Source: BOG-234 sp050015835
GTDB lineage: Bacteria > Acidobacteriota > Terriglobia > Bryobacterales > Bryobacteraceae
DNA length: 64,000 nucleotides
Direction: 5' to 3'
Assembly: GCA_050015835.1 (NCBI GenBank)
Contig: JBEKAQ010000024.1
Coordinates: forward strand, 5,847-69,846
The notes under the pieces are model-generated. The model ran no database searches, was not told the DNA's origin, and saw only the letters and a program-made list of their open reading frames with translations. Below, piece by piece: positions 1-8,600 of this stretch (positions within the stretch are counted from its first letter, which is position 1; each line of letters opens with the position of its first letter). A program made the translations under genes and the position numbers.

Positions 1-2
1 AT

Positions 3-488
3 GAGATGCTTCCGTTCATAGTCGCCGGCGCAAAATTGCGTATCTTTCGTCATCCCACTTTGGGGGATGTACCCAACTCCGGCTATGCGGCCGCGCCGTC
101 CGTGATTGCCGCGAAAGAAGACGCGCTCGAACATTTCTCCCGGGCCATAGTCAAGGCCTCGCTGCTGGTTCGCTACAACCCAGCGGCGGCCGCGCGAGCC
201 CTGCTCACCGCCGATGGCAAACCTTTCGGCGACGCGGACCTGCGTCGAAAGACGGCGGAATTGACCGCCTGGGAGGACGATCTTCCGGCGGCGGACCCCG
301 CCAACAGGCGCATCGGCGCGATCTCGATGACCGGCACGCAGGCCTACATCCAGCTCATGGCGGATGCGGGCGTGATCAAAACCGCCATTCCCGCGTCGCA
401 GGTCGTCACCGATCAATTCATCGAATTCGCCAACGATTTCGACCATAAGTCCATCGAACAATTCGCCAAATCGGCGCCATCGAAATAG
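3..488 (+). CDS. ABC transporter substrate-binding protein, C-terminal part
   Basis: The reading frame is open from the window edge, so the 5' end of the gene lies outside; only about 161 residues are present. The pattern (ALEHFSRAIVKASLLVRYNP, then TGTQAYIQLMADAGVIK and a final TDQFIEFAND) is typical of the last third of NMT1/SsuA/TauA-type periplasmic binding proteins, which deliver nitrogenous or sulfonate-like ligands to an ABC permease in the inner membrane. No permease or ATPase gene follows, so any partner genes would be upstream. The ligand cannot be predicted. The first internal ATG (position 6) is not likely to be the true start. Confidence 0.7.
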   Translation, partial: EMLPFIVAGAKLRIFRHPTLGDVPNSGYAAAPSVIAAKEDALEHFSRAIVKASLLVRYNPAAAARALLTADGKPFGDADLRRKTAELTAWEDDLPAADPANRRIGAISMTGTQAYIQLMADAGVIKTAIPASQVVTDQFIEFANDFDHKSIEQFAKSAPSK

Positions 489-1054
489 GCGCGCCCGAGC
501 TTGTGGGAAGGATGAGCGGCTGGCAGCATCCCGAGATCGCTGCCGCTGCGTTTGCCACGTCCGGCGTGGTGTTTTCGTTTGCCTCAACCACAGGGTCGTC
601 CTGGCGACCGGTAGCTCGATACTTCCCGGTGACTCATCCTCCGCTTTAGTCTCCCGCGGGTTTCTCCTTCGCCCCGCAGTTCGATCTCGGCACGGCGCAT
701 CGCGGTTCTTTGCGGCCAGGATCGAGGTTCCACGGCTTAATGCTCGTTTCTATGTCGGCCAACGTGAAACACATTCGAGTGGTTTCTCCGGTGCCACCCG
801 AGGCATGATTGCCTTAATTAATACGCCAGTGGCTTTGGCTCTGCCCGGCGAGCGCCGACCGAAAGCGCCGATTTGTTCTGGCACTCTCATCCGGAACAAA
901 GATTCGTTTCCTCGTTTTATGCACAATGGTTGAACAACCTGAATTGCGTAAGTGTCAGATTCCAGACATCAAGAAACTTGTGGAAAACGGGCCAATCGAT
1001 ACATATTTTCCGTAGACGGGAGATCGCCGGCCTGCTACAACTACAGCACTCCCA
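489..1054. other. Intergenic region, 566 bp, no convincing gene
   Basis: No reading frame here has clear coding character. A 29-codon frame at 925-1014 reads plausibly but is too short to support. The region should hold the promoter of the five-gene operon starting at 1055. An AT-richer stretch with TTAATTAATAC sits near 814-825, but I could not assign -35 and -10 boxes with confidence. Confidence 0.4.
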
Positions 1055-3424
1055 ATGAGCGCCATTCTCCAGGTTCGCGTCCGGGAAAGCGAGGCCATCT
1101 CAACGGTCGATTCCGAAATGCCCCTCGGCGTTCCGGTCGTCGGCCGCGACAATCCGCTCCAACTCCTCCGAGAGGCGATAACTCGTCTGAACTCGTCGAG
1201 CGGTGAGCTTCCGGACCAGAGCCAAATGGTGGACTTGCTCGCCGAAGTCCGGGAAGCGCTGGAGCGGGCAAACGTAATCGCCCGTGCCGCCGCGGAGTGC
1301 GAGGAATTCCTCAGGGACGCCCAATTCGACAAAGCTCTCCAGTCTCTGCATGCCGCCCTTCTCGTTTATCCCGGCGACCCGGCGCTCACCACGCGGAGAA
1401 AGGACGTGGAGGAACGGCAAAGGGCGTTCCAATCGGCCGCCACGGTTCGAACTGCGCTTGAGGAGGCGCAATGGCTTCTTAATCAGAACCGGCTCGATCT
1501 CGCAGCGCGTTTCCTGAAGGAGAAGGCGGCCGGCTTGCCGGACCAACCGGCGTTGATCTCTCGCCTGGAGGAGATCGAAGCACGACTGCCGCAGTGGGAG
1601 CAGGACCGCCAGGTGCAGGCTGCGCTGGGGCGGGTCGCGGCGCTCGAGGAACTGCAACAGTGGCAGGTGGCCCTGACGACGGTCGAAGAGGCGCTGCAGT
1701 CGTATTCCGCGTCCGAGGAGTTGACCGGCGCCGCAAAACGCGTTCGGGACCGGCTGGCGGATCAGGGACGCCAGAACAGGCTGGCACGCCGCCTGGAACT
1801 GATCCGGCAGAAGATCGCCTCCCAGTCCTGGAGACCGGCCCTCGCGCTGCTCGAAAAAACGCAGAGTGAATTCCCCGGGGCGCCAGAACTCGATTCACTG
1901 CGGCGCGAGGTGGGTACCGGTCTGAGACGGTCCGAATGTGAGGCCGTCGTCGCGGAGGTGCGGCAGTGCCTGGCGGACGGCGAACCCGACCAGGCGGAAC
2001 ATGTCCTGCGCAGAGGGCTGGCGTCTTTCGGGCAGGAACCCGCCCTCGAGGCGTTACGCAAGGAACTGGAAGCGGAGAAGAAATATCGCGAAGAACTTCG
2101 CGAGGCGCAGATCCTTTTCGGACGGCGCCAGTTGGCGGAAGCTGAACGCCTGCTGGCTGGGTTAGTGGCCCAAAACCGAACGGAGGCCCAGGTGTTGCTC
2201 GATGCCGTGAGGCAGGCGCGCGCCATCACGGAAGAAGAGAACTTTTTGGAGCGGGGCCGCGAGGAAGCCCTGAGGCTCATGCAGCAGCGTCAGTTCGCTC
2301 AGGCAGCCGATCTGTTCCGTAATCTGCGGGCGCTTTTTCCCGGCAATCCGATACTGGAAAGAGACTTGATAGCCGCGCAGGACGCGCTCGACCGGGAATG
2401 CCCAGCCGTTATGGCGGCGCCCGGAGAGGAGATTAGCCAACCGGACGCGCCGCGGATCCTTCTGGGACAGCCACTCAGTGCGCCCCAGCCCAAGCCGCGG
2501 ACCCGCGCGGCTGATGCCGGGACGACTCGCGTGAGCCCTGCTTCGCGGATCTGGCTTGTGATCGCCGGGGCCGCGGCGCTGGCCTTGCTCTCGGCTGCAG
2601 GCACCGCATGGAAGCTATCGGGCAATGCGGCAACGATGTCCCGGCCGGCAGCCGCGGCGGCGGCGACGCAGATTCCGCCCGTCGCGCCGCTTCCAGCCGC
2701 ACAGGAAGCCGGCACCCCACAGGCGGTGCTGCCGATCGAGACACCACGGAAGTCATTGCCGGAGAAATCGTCCCCGCAGAAGGCGTCCTCACAGCTGCCG
2801 GCGCCAGTGCCACCGGCGCATCAGCCTCTGGCGGACACCGGCGCGGGCACCGGCTCGACACCGGGCAAAGGGAACGTGCAACCCGAGACATCGCCCGCGC
2901 GGACACCAAGGCCATTCGTTGCGCCAGCCACAAAACAGACGCCGGTTCAGGTGCAGGGCTCGATCCCGTTACCGCCCGACGCGGAAGCGATCGTTTCCGC
3001 TGCAACAATCGCCAGCTTGCCTGCCGGGTTGAGCGGCCCCATCGATGCTCTTGCGCGTCTTCCCGACTTGCCGCGCCAATCCGTCGCCCCGCGCCAATCT
3101 GTCGCCCCGGCCCCGCCTCCCGCGCCGAAGCCGGTTTCTCCCAACGCCCCCGTGTTTCGGCCGGCGGAGCTCATCACCCGCACGATGCCCACCTATCCGG
3201 CAGTGGCGCGCCGTCTGGGGATTTTCGGCGCAGCGCGATTGGAAGCCACGGTAGACGAGCATGGAACTGTGAAGAACGTGAAGGCCGTGAGCGGCAATGA
3301 GATTCTGGCAACCGCGGCCGCGCAAGCTATCGTGCGGTGGAAATACAAGGCGGCTACCCTGAATGGCATGCCGACCGCCAGTACCGTGACCATAGAGGTC
3401 GCATTCGGAGATCCAGGAAAATAA
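1055..3424 (+). CDS. TPR-like/TonB C-terminal domain membrane protein
   Basis: A 789-residue protein. Residues about 60-460 are repeated Glu/Arg-rich helical hairpins of roughly 60 residues (for example FDKALQSLHAALLVYPGDP, WRPALALLEKTQSEFPGAPE) that look like TPR or related solenoid repeats. A single membrane helix follows near residues 498-517 (IWLVIAGAAALALL), then a long Pro/Ala-rich linker that could span the periplasm. Residues about 712-789 form a TonB C-terminal domain (PTYPAVARRLGIFG, then VKNVKAVSGN and IVRWKYKAA). The solenoid would therefore be cytoplasmic and the TonB-like end periplasmic. It is first in an operon with a ParA ATPase, 1 bp upstream. Classic TonB proteins lack the cytoplasmic solenoid, so this is more likely a structural or signalling relative than an energiser of transport. 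Confidence 0.75.
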   Translation: MSAILQVRVRESEAISTVDSEMPLGVPVVGRDNPLQLLREAITRLNSSSGELPDQSQMVDLLAEVREALERANVIARAAAECEEFLRDAQFDKALQSLHAALLVYPGDPALTTRRKDVEERQRAFQSAATVRTALEEAQWLLNQNRLDLAARFLKEKAAGLPDQPALISRLEEIEARLPQWEQDRQVQAALGRVAALEELQQWQVALTTVEEALQSYSASEELTGAAKRVRDRLADQGRQNRLARRLELIRQKIASQSWRPALALLEKTQSEFPGAPELDSLRREVGTGLRRSECEAVVAEVRQCLADGEPDQAEHVLRRGLASFGQEPALEALRKELEAEKKYREELREAQILFGRRQLAEAERLLAGLVAQNRTEAQVLLDAVRQARAITEEENFLERGREEALRLMQQRQFAQAADLFRNLRALFPGNPILERDLIAAQDALDRECPAVMAAPGEEISQPDAPRILLGQPLSAPQPKPRTRAADAGTTRVSPASRIWLVIAGAAALALLSAAGTAWKLSGNAATMSRPAAAAAATQIPPVAPLPAAQEAGTPQAVLPIETPRKSLPEKSSPQKASSQLPAPVPPAHQPLADTGAGTGSTPGKGNVQPETSPARTPRPFVAPATKQTPVQVQGSIPLPPDAEAIVSAATIASLPAGLSGPIDALARLPDLPRQSVAPRQSVAPAPPPAPKPVSPNAPVFRPAELITRTMPTYPAVARRLGIFGAARLEATVDEHGTVKNVKAVSGNEILATAAAQAIVRWKYKAATLNGMPTASTVTIEVAFGDPGK

Positions 3425-3425
3425 C

Positions 3426-4154
3426 GTGTCCACTCTTCCCGCAATTCCGATCGCAGGTCAGGTGACGCGATTTCTGTTTGGCGCAGTCCGGTATACGCGG
3501 CGCGATCCGGCGGTAGTGATCGCGGTCCTTAACCTGAAAGGCGGCTGCGGAAAGTCCACCATTGCCATCAACCTGGCTTGCGAGCTTGCCGGCAGCGCGG
3601 AGTCCGTTCTGCTTCTGGACAACGACTCGCAGGGGACGGCCAGCCAGTGGTTGTCGCGCGGCCTTCTGCCGGTTCATGGCAGGTTCATGCCTTTGGATAA
3701 CGACGAGGACGGTGAGCGGTTGGTGCGGGCGGTAGCGGAATGGAAAGAGCGATACGTCGTACTGGACGCTCCCGCGCATGTGAGGGCGGCCGCCCAGGCG
3801 GCAGCCAAAATCGCCGACCTGGTGCTGGTTCCCGTTACTGCCAGCGGCGTGGATCTGGCGGCCACGCGAACCGTGGTAGACCTGATTCGCCGGGCGCGCG
3901 TGCTGCGGCGCGCCGACGCTCCGAAATGCCTGATCGTGCCGTCGAAAATCGACCGTCGTACCGACGCCGGACGCCGGATCGACGAGCACGCGCATAGCTT
4001 CGGTGAGAATGTCGGACCCGCCATTCATCAGCGCACGGCTTTTGTGGAAGCTTTCGGGGCCGGACAGTGGATTGGCGACTACGCTCCCCAGAGCTCCGCC
4101 CACTACGACATTACCTCGCTCGCCATCGCCGTGAAAAGGACGCTCCGGATATGA
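3426..4154 (+). CDS. ParA/MinD-family ATPase without a ParB gene
   Basis: A 242-residue P-loop ATPase. The deviant Walker A motif KGGCGKST lies at residues 38-45, with the signature first lysine at 38; LLLDNDSQGTASQW is the switch I region and VVLDAPAHV the Walker B region. The N-terminal 30 residues before the fold are unusual, and there is no helix-turn-helix, so it is not a plasmid type Ia ParA. ParA ATPases position cargo (chromosome, chemoreceptor arrays, carboxysomes, flagella) by gradients on the nucleoid. No ParB or parS is seen; the next gene overlaps its stop codon (ATGA) and encodes a small basic disordered protein, as in ParA systems that carry non-ParB adaptors. Start codon is GTG at 3426. 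Confidence 0.85.
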   Translation: MSTLPAIPIAGQVTRFLFGAVRYTRRDPAVVIAVLNLKGGCGKSTIAINLACELAGSAESVLLLDNDSQGTASQWLSRGLLPVHGRFMPLDNDEDGERLVRAVAEWKERYVVLDAPAHVRAAAQAAAKIADLVLVPVTASGVDLAATRTVVDLIRRARVLRRADAPKCLIVPSKIDRRTDAGRRIDEHAHSFGENVGPAIHQRTAFVEAFGAGQWIGDYAPQSSAHYDITSLAIAVKRTLRI

Positions 4155-4624
4155 AAAGCGCGGATTTGCCGGGCATAATCGCGCCGGCGCCTACGGAGGG
4201 GAACGGCATACGCCGGACCACGAAGAGGAACAGGCCGGCGCCCAAGCGGACTGCAAGATGCGAGGTGGGCGTCCCGATTGAGCGAGCCGCGCGGTCCGTG
4301 CCGCAGCCGATCGACGCCACGTTCGCTGCGACCGGGGCCGGGCCGATCGACGCGCCGATGTGGCCCCTTCACGCGGCGTTATGGCTTCAGCCGGAGCCGG
4401 CGCCTTCAATTCCGGCCTGGACCGGAATTGCCATCGAACGTCACCACCGGATACCGGCGCCGGACTTTCTGCAGTTCGACACGGCGCCGGCGAATCGTCC
4501 CGGCGCGCTGGACGACTCTCGCGACGCGATCGAGCCGCGCACTGGCCCGCAACTTCCGCCGAGCGGTCTTGCGCCCCTGGGTTGGGATCCCCGGGCCGTG
4601 GGCCGCAAACAGGGGGACGCATGA
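4151..4624 (+). CDS. Proline/arginine-rich, probably disordered protein; candidate ParA partner
   Basis: A 157-residue protein of unknown family. It has a basic patch near residues 20-36 (RRTTKRNRPAPKRTAR), then a Pro/Ala-rich, low-complexity chain with several Trp residues and no predicted membrane helix. Its ATG overlaps the parA stop (ATGA), and its own stop overlaps the next ATG (ATGA at 4621), so it is translationally coupled on both sides. ParA-type ATPases are commonly stimulated by short basic segments in otherwise disordered partners (ParB, Noc, McdB). From position and composition I infer that it could be the ParA-activating adaptor; homology has not been shown. Confidence 0.6.
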   Translation: MKSADLPGIIAPAPTEGNGIRRTTKRNRPAPKRTARCEVGVPIERAARSVPQPIDATFAATGAGPIDAPMWPLHAALWLQPEPAPSIPAWTGIAIERHHRIPAPDFLQFDTAPANRPGALDDSRDAIEPRTGPQLPPSGLAPLGWDPRAVGRKQGDA

Positions 4625-6183
4625 GTTTATCGCTGACCGAATCGATGATCGACGCGGCATCGCTCGATATTGCCGGGAAGAAGGAAGAAGCGCTCGCGGA
4701 ACTCGCCCAGGCGCGGGATGCGGGCTATTATTCTCCAAAGCTCTCCACTGCAATGGGCCATCTGCACTTTGAGCTGAGGCAGTTTCAGACGGCGGCGCGC
4801 GCGTACGAAGAGGCCCTGCGCCTGAATGGCGACGATGCCACCACACACTACAACCGGGCCGTCTGTCTGGAAAGGCTGAACGCCTGGGAGGACGCGGCGG
4901 CATCCTTTCAGAAGGCAATCGAATTCGATTCGCGGCGGGCCAGCGCCTGGCTGGGCCTGGGAATCTCACAACTTCATCTCGAGCGTCCCGAGGAAGCGCT
5001 GACCGCTTTCGAGAAATGTCTGGAACGGCAACCGTTTCGCGAGGCCGCTCTGCGGGGTCAGGCCGTGGCGCTGCACCTGCTTCGCCGCTATGTTGAGGCT
5101 TCCGAATGCTACCGGAAGCTGTTAGCGCGGGATCCCCGTTCGGAGGAGTTACTGGCCAATACGATCTCCCTGGCCGTCAGCCTGGGGGATTACGAACTGC
5201 TTGAGCGGTGTTCCGAGCGGTTGCTCGAAGTTCAGCCCGCCTCTCTGGCCGCGCTCGAGGGCGCCTCGCTGGCGGCTTTTGCGCGACGCGACTTCGACGC
5301 CGCCTTTCGCCGGTGCGCCGCTCTGGTCGAAGCGCATCCCACCCACTTTGCGGGTTGGTTCAATTATGGCGTTGCGCTCCAGAAACTGAGCCTGTACGAG
5401 AAGGCGGCCGATGCGTATGCGCGCGCGGCGTCGCTCGATCCGCAGTCGCCCGAAGCGTTCCTTAGTCTTGGAACGGTTCTGCACGAAATCGAAAGATGGG
5501 ATGGGGCGCGCGAGGCTTATGAAAAAGCCCTGGCTCTGGCGCCCGGCCTGAGGGTTGCGCTGTGGAACCTGGGATTGCTTTTTGAAAGCCGTAAAGAATT
5601 CGAGCTGGCCGGGGATCGCTATTCCCGATTGGTCGAGTCCCATCCGGAGGCGCAGGATGCCTGGTTCCGGCTCGGCTATGTACGGTTGCAGCTCGGAGAT
5701 CTTCCCGCGTGTATCGAAGCGTTCCACGCTTGTCTCGCTTTGCCCGGGAAATATCCGGAGGCCGTGTTGAACCTCGGAATCGCCCATTGGAAGATGCGCA
5801 ACATCGAGTTGGCAAAGGAGACATTTCGCCGGAGTCTTGGCGCGCCCTCGGGATCGGCCGACGCGCTCCGCTGTCTGGCGTCGATTGCGTTGCAGCAGCA
5901 GGACTATGACCAGGCTCTGACGCTGCACAGGCAACTGCTGGAATTCGGCGATCCGACGAGCGATTTGCTGTACAATCTGGCGCTGCTGCTGCAGAAGCGA
6001 GGGAAGGCCGCCGAGGCGGTCCGCTGCTACCGGCAAGCGCTGGAACTGCGGCGCGGTTTTCCTCAGGCCCTGCTGAACCTGGGTCATGCTCTCATGACGC
6101 TGGGGAAATACGATGAAGCCCAGACCGCGTGGCAAACCGCGATGCGCGGCAACGTTGAGTTGGCGGAACAGTTTTTGGTGTGA
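4621..6183 (+). CDS. Tetratricopeptide repeat protein
   Basis: A 520-residue protein made almost wholly of TPRs from residue about 20 to the end (for example AARAYEEALRLNGDDATTHYN, AWLGLGISQLHLERPEEALT, ALLNLGHALMTLGKYDEAQ), roughly 13-14 units. There is no signal peptide or membrane helix, so it is likely cytoplasmic and a protein-interaction scaffold. The ATG at 4621 is chosen because it overlaps the upstream stop (ATGA) and begins the globular sequence; the frame is open further upstream, but that stretch is the other-frame copy of the preceding gene. It belongs to the ParA operon. Confidence 0.85.
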   Translation: MSLSLTESMIDAASLDIAGKKEEALAELAQARDAGYYSPKLSTAMGHLHFELRQFQTAARAYEEALRLNGDDATTHYNRAVCLERLNAWEDAAASFQKAIEFDSRRASAWLGLGISQLHLERPEEALTAFEKCLERQPFREAALRGQAVALHLLRRYVEASECYRKLLARDPRSEELLANTISLAVSLGDYELLERCSERLLEVQPASLAALEGASLAAFARRDFDAAFRRCAALVEAHPTHFAGWFNYGVALQKLSLYEKAADAYARAASLDPQSPEAFLSLGTVLHEIERWDGAREAYEKALALAPGLRVALWNLGLLFESRKEFELAGDRYSRLVESHPEAQDAWFRLGYVRLQLGDLPACIEAFHACLALPGKYPEAVLNLGIAHWKMRNIELAKETFRRSLGAPSGSADALRCLASIALQQQDYDQALTLHRQLLEFGDPTSDLLYNLALLLQKRGKAAEAVRCYRQALELRRGFPQALLNLGHALMTLGKYDEAQTAWQTAMRGNVELAEQFLV

Positions 6184-6219
6184 CGAAGATGCGGAATAGA
6201 CACAGGAAAGGATCCATAC

Positions 6220-7173
6220 ATGGGAACAAATGGAACGAACATCGCGGCTGAGCTGAGGGCCGAAGAAGAAGAAATATACGGCGAGCAGACCGGGGACCAC
6301 GGTCAGCCTCTCCCCCCGTGGGACAGAACGCATGTCAGGAAGCGTTCGGCCGAGAACGGGGCGCCTGAGGCGGAAACCGCCGACGACTTCGCTCTGGCGT
6401 CGCTGGTGGATAAGATCGCTTATGGCCTCGCCAGAGGATTGGTCGTGGCGATGAGGGAATTGGAGCTTCACATCGCCAGTGAGACCCGGAAGGTGGGCGA
6501 CACGGTCGAGCGCCGGCTCGATAAGCACCACATCGATTTGCAGGAACTGTCCGGGTTCATAGGGGAACAGCGGTCCACCAACCTCGCGGTCCAGGACCAG
6601 TTGCAGCAACTCGCGGCTGCGGGCGCAGGGCTGCGGGAAGCCGACGCCCATCGGACGGCGGAGTTGGAGAGCCTTCGCACGGAAGCGCGGGAACTGTCCG
6701 CATCCGTCTCGCGGTGTATCGATATCTCAACCGCATCGTTGCAGGAATCGCATAACCGGCACGGGGTGGAGCTGGAGGATCTTCGCAAGGAAACCAGGGC
6801 GTTTTCGAGCTCTGTTTCCGAACGGATCGATGCTTCGGTGGCCGCCCTGCAGGAGACCGGCGCGCGACACGCGGCGGACCTGGCGGCGCTGCGAGACGAG
6901 ACGAGGGCGTCTGCCCAGTCGGTTTCGGAGCGGGTCGACAGCCTTTGTGGGGATCTTGGCGTCCAACAGGAGGATATTGCCGCCGGCAAAGGGACACTCT
7001 GTACGCTTGGCGCCAGGGTTGACGCGCTGGTGGAGCGGCTCGACCGGCAAGCCGACGCCGTACGTTCGCTGCACACCAACTACTCACAGCGGGAGACGGA
7101 ACTGGAGCAACTCGTAAGCGGCCTCGCCCGGTTGAGGGCATTTCCCGCTCCACTGCCGACGAATGGACTGTAG
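6220..7173 (+). CDS. Long coiled-coil protein, last gene of the ParA operon
   Basis: A 317-residue protein with no signal peptide. Residues about 1-60 are acidic and probably disordered. From about residue 95 to the end it is a near-continuous heptad-type coiled coil with a repeated pattern of ELSASVSRCIDIS, AFSSSVSERIDAS and ASAQSVSERVDSL about 40 residues apart. That periodicity resembles the signalling hairpins of chemoreceptors, but no HAMP domain or receptor tip was recognised. A good ribosome-binding site (AGGAAAGGA, 6204-6212) precedes the ATG. In a ParA operon it could be the cargo or a filament-forming element. Confidence 0.75.
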   Translation: MGTNGTNIAAELRAEEEEIYGEQTGDHGQPLPPWDRTHVRKRSAENGAPEAETADDFALASLVDKIAYGLARGLVVAMRELELHIASETRKVGDTVERRLDKHHIDLQELSGFIGEQRSTNLAVQDQLQQLAAAGAGLREADAHRTAELESLRTEARELSASVSRCIDISTASLQESHNRHGVELEDLRKETRAFSSSVSERIDASVAALQETGARHAADLAALRDETRASAQSVSERVDSLCGDLGVQQEDIAAGKGTLCTLGARVDALVERLDRQADAVRSLHTNYSQRETELEQLVSGLARLRAFPAPLPTNGL

Positions 7174-7331
7174 CTTGCCGGCGGAACGGCCGGTTCATGC
7201 CGGAATACCGCAAGTGCGCTTCGTAAACGCCGGACCGACAGGGCGGGATCTATCGCGGATTTCTGGTGCGAAGAGGTTCTGGCGACAGTAAGCGAATGCC
7301 AAACGCCGCGCCCTCGGGCGGAATGAACGAC

Positions 7332-7367
7332 TGGCTTTACCCTTTCCCCGTACAAGCGGTAAAGCCA
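7332..7367. terminator. Inverted repeat, terminator-like hairpin
   Basis: A perfect 10-bp stem (TGGCTTTACC at 7332-7341 and GGTAAAGCCA at 7358-7367) with a 16-nt loop, just past the 3' end of the minus-strand gene at 7372-7605. No U-tract follows, so intrinsic termination is uncertain. Confidence 0.35.
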
Positions 7368-7371
7368 CACC

Positions 7372-7605
7372 TCATCGGCATTCCAGCCATTCGTCGAGTT
7401 CCGCGCTCCGAATCGCTCGAAACCAAAGCACCACCGCAAGCATGGTCATAAAAATTGCGACCGGAAGCATGCCCTTGGGCTTTTGCGCGTGGGCCAGGGC
7501 TAACACCACCGGGGGGTAGCGCCGCTCCATTTGCGCCCACGTGAATACCCCGTACCACTGAGTTATCGTGAAAGCGGTTTGTCCGACTGCAAGGAACAAC
7601 CTCAC
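7372..7605 (-). CDS. Small two-helix membrane protein, unknown
   Basis: A 77-residue protein with two hydrophobic stretches, at about residues 3-22 and 46-64 (KGMLPVAIFMTMLAVVLWF), joined by a basic loop (HAQKPKG). The GTG start at 7605 has a strong ribosome-binding site (GGGAGG, 5-6 nt upstream), and a 10-bp hairpin lies directly downstream; both support a real gene in an otherwise empty 885-bp gap. I do not recognise the family. The rest of the gap (7606-8058) shows only a 12-bp palindrome at 7826-7837. Confidence 0.5.
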   Translation of the reverse strand: MRLFLAVGQTAFTITQWYGVFTWAQMERRYPPVVLALAHAQKPKGMLPVAIFMTMLAVVLWFRAIRSAELDEWLECR

Positions 7606-8058
7606 CGGCGCCTCCCTGTGCCCGGGACCGACCGCGTCACACAGCCCAGCAAAAAGCCCGTTGCGGACCTGATAAACAGGCCGAGTATCTGCATCGCATG
7701 GATCGCCTCGCCAGTCACTGCTTCGACCTCCGCGGGTGGACGAGTTCCATCGTCATATGAAAATCTTAAGGGCGCTATGCACGGATTGATAGCCGGATAC
7801 CGGGCGAATCGGTACTGGAACGGTACTGGTTAACCAGGACGTGCGCTGGAACTTCTGATCGATGCATCCTTCCGGCGCCGATGTGGGGGGAGGAGCGTAA
7901 GCTACGCAAGTTCTTGGGCGGTCGCTGAACAATCCTGGGTAGTGATCTCCGCTGGGAGATCTGACCGCCCCTCCCCGGCGCTCGCGTTCCGGATGCATAC
8001 GCGCCGAGGAAACTTTCCTTCGAGAATTCTCGACTTCGGTCGATAAGCAGATAGAAAA

Positions 8059-8454
8059 ATGGGGTCGGTCGCGAATTCACTGAATGGCCTGACGTATCTG
8101 ACGCAGCCGGGTGGCCTGCTGTCGAATCTTCCTTCCGCAGTTTCGACTTCGGCTCTGCAATCTGCCTCGCCGGAAGACATCGTAAGCCTCAGCGTCGCGG
8201 CGGTTCAGGCGCAGGAGGTAAGTGGTCTTTTCGGCATCGCTCAGACAGCGCAAGTCCCGGTGGAATTGCCGGTGACTTCAGTGGGCACGGCGGGCGGCAG
8301 TATTCTCCCTGGCGTCTCACCTGCCGATCTGAGCGGCGCTACCCCACAGGAACAAAACGAAATCAACGGTCAGTATCTGCTGCTTCAGCAGGCGCAGATA
8401 CTGTTCGGCGAGCCACTGGCTACGCCATCGGGCGCCCTCGGCGTCACCGGTTGA
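8059..8454 (+). CDS. Hypothetical Ser/Ala/Gln-rich protein
   Basis: A 131-residue protein without signal peptide or membrane helices. It has a segment SPEDIVSLSVAAVQAQEVSGLFG, shortened here as SPEDIVSLSVAAVQ and QEVSGLFG, and a Gln-rich tail (QYLLLQQAQILFGEP). Alternating small residues and regular phasing suggest a real secondary structure. No family is recognised. It precedes the two-component system by about 150 bp. The start ATG lacks a clear ribosome-binding site. Confidence 0.55.
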   Translation: MGSVANSLNGLTYLTQPGGLLSNLPSAVSTSALQSASPEDIVSLSVAAVQAQEVSGLFGIAQTAQVPVELPVTSVGTAGGSILPGVSPADLSGATPQEQNEINGQYLLLQQAQILFGEPLATPSGALGVTG

Positions 8455-8600
8455 TCGGTTTCCGGAGCCGCCGAAGATCCGATTATTGGCTCCGCCACCG
8501 CTTGCGATTGTTGCCGTCTATCCGCGTACCATTAGAGAGTAAAGAGTCCATTGACGGTGCCCACGCACAATGCGGACCATCGCGACGGCTGGCTGTGACC

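Noticed and set aside
925..1014. A 29-codon frame with sensible amino-acid content before the TonB/TPR gene.
   Set aside because: Too short, no clear ribosome-binding site, no recognised homology.
7080..7439. A 119-codon minus-strand frame between the coiled-coil gene and the small membrane gene.
   Set aside because: Composition is not protein-like and it overlaps both the coiled-coil gene and the terminator-like hairpin.
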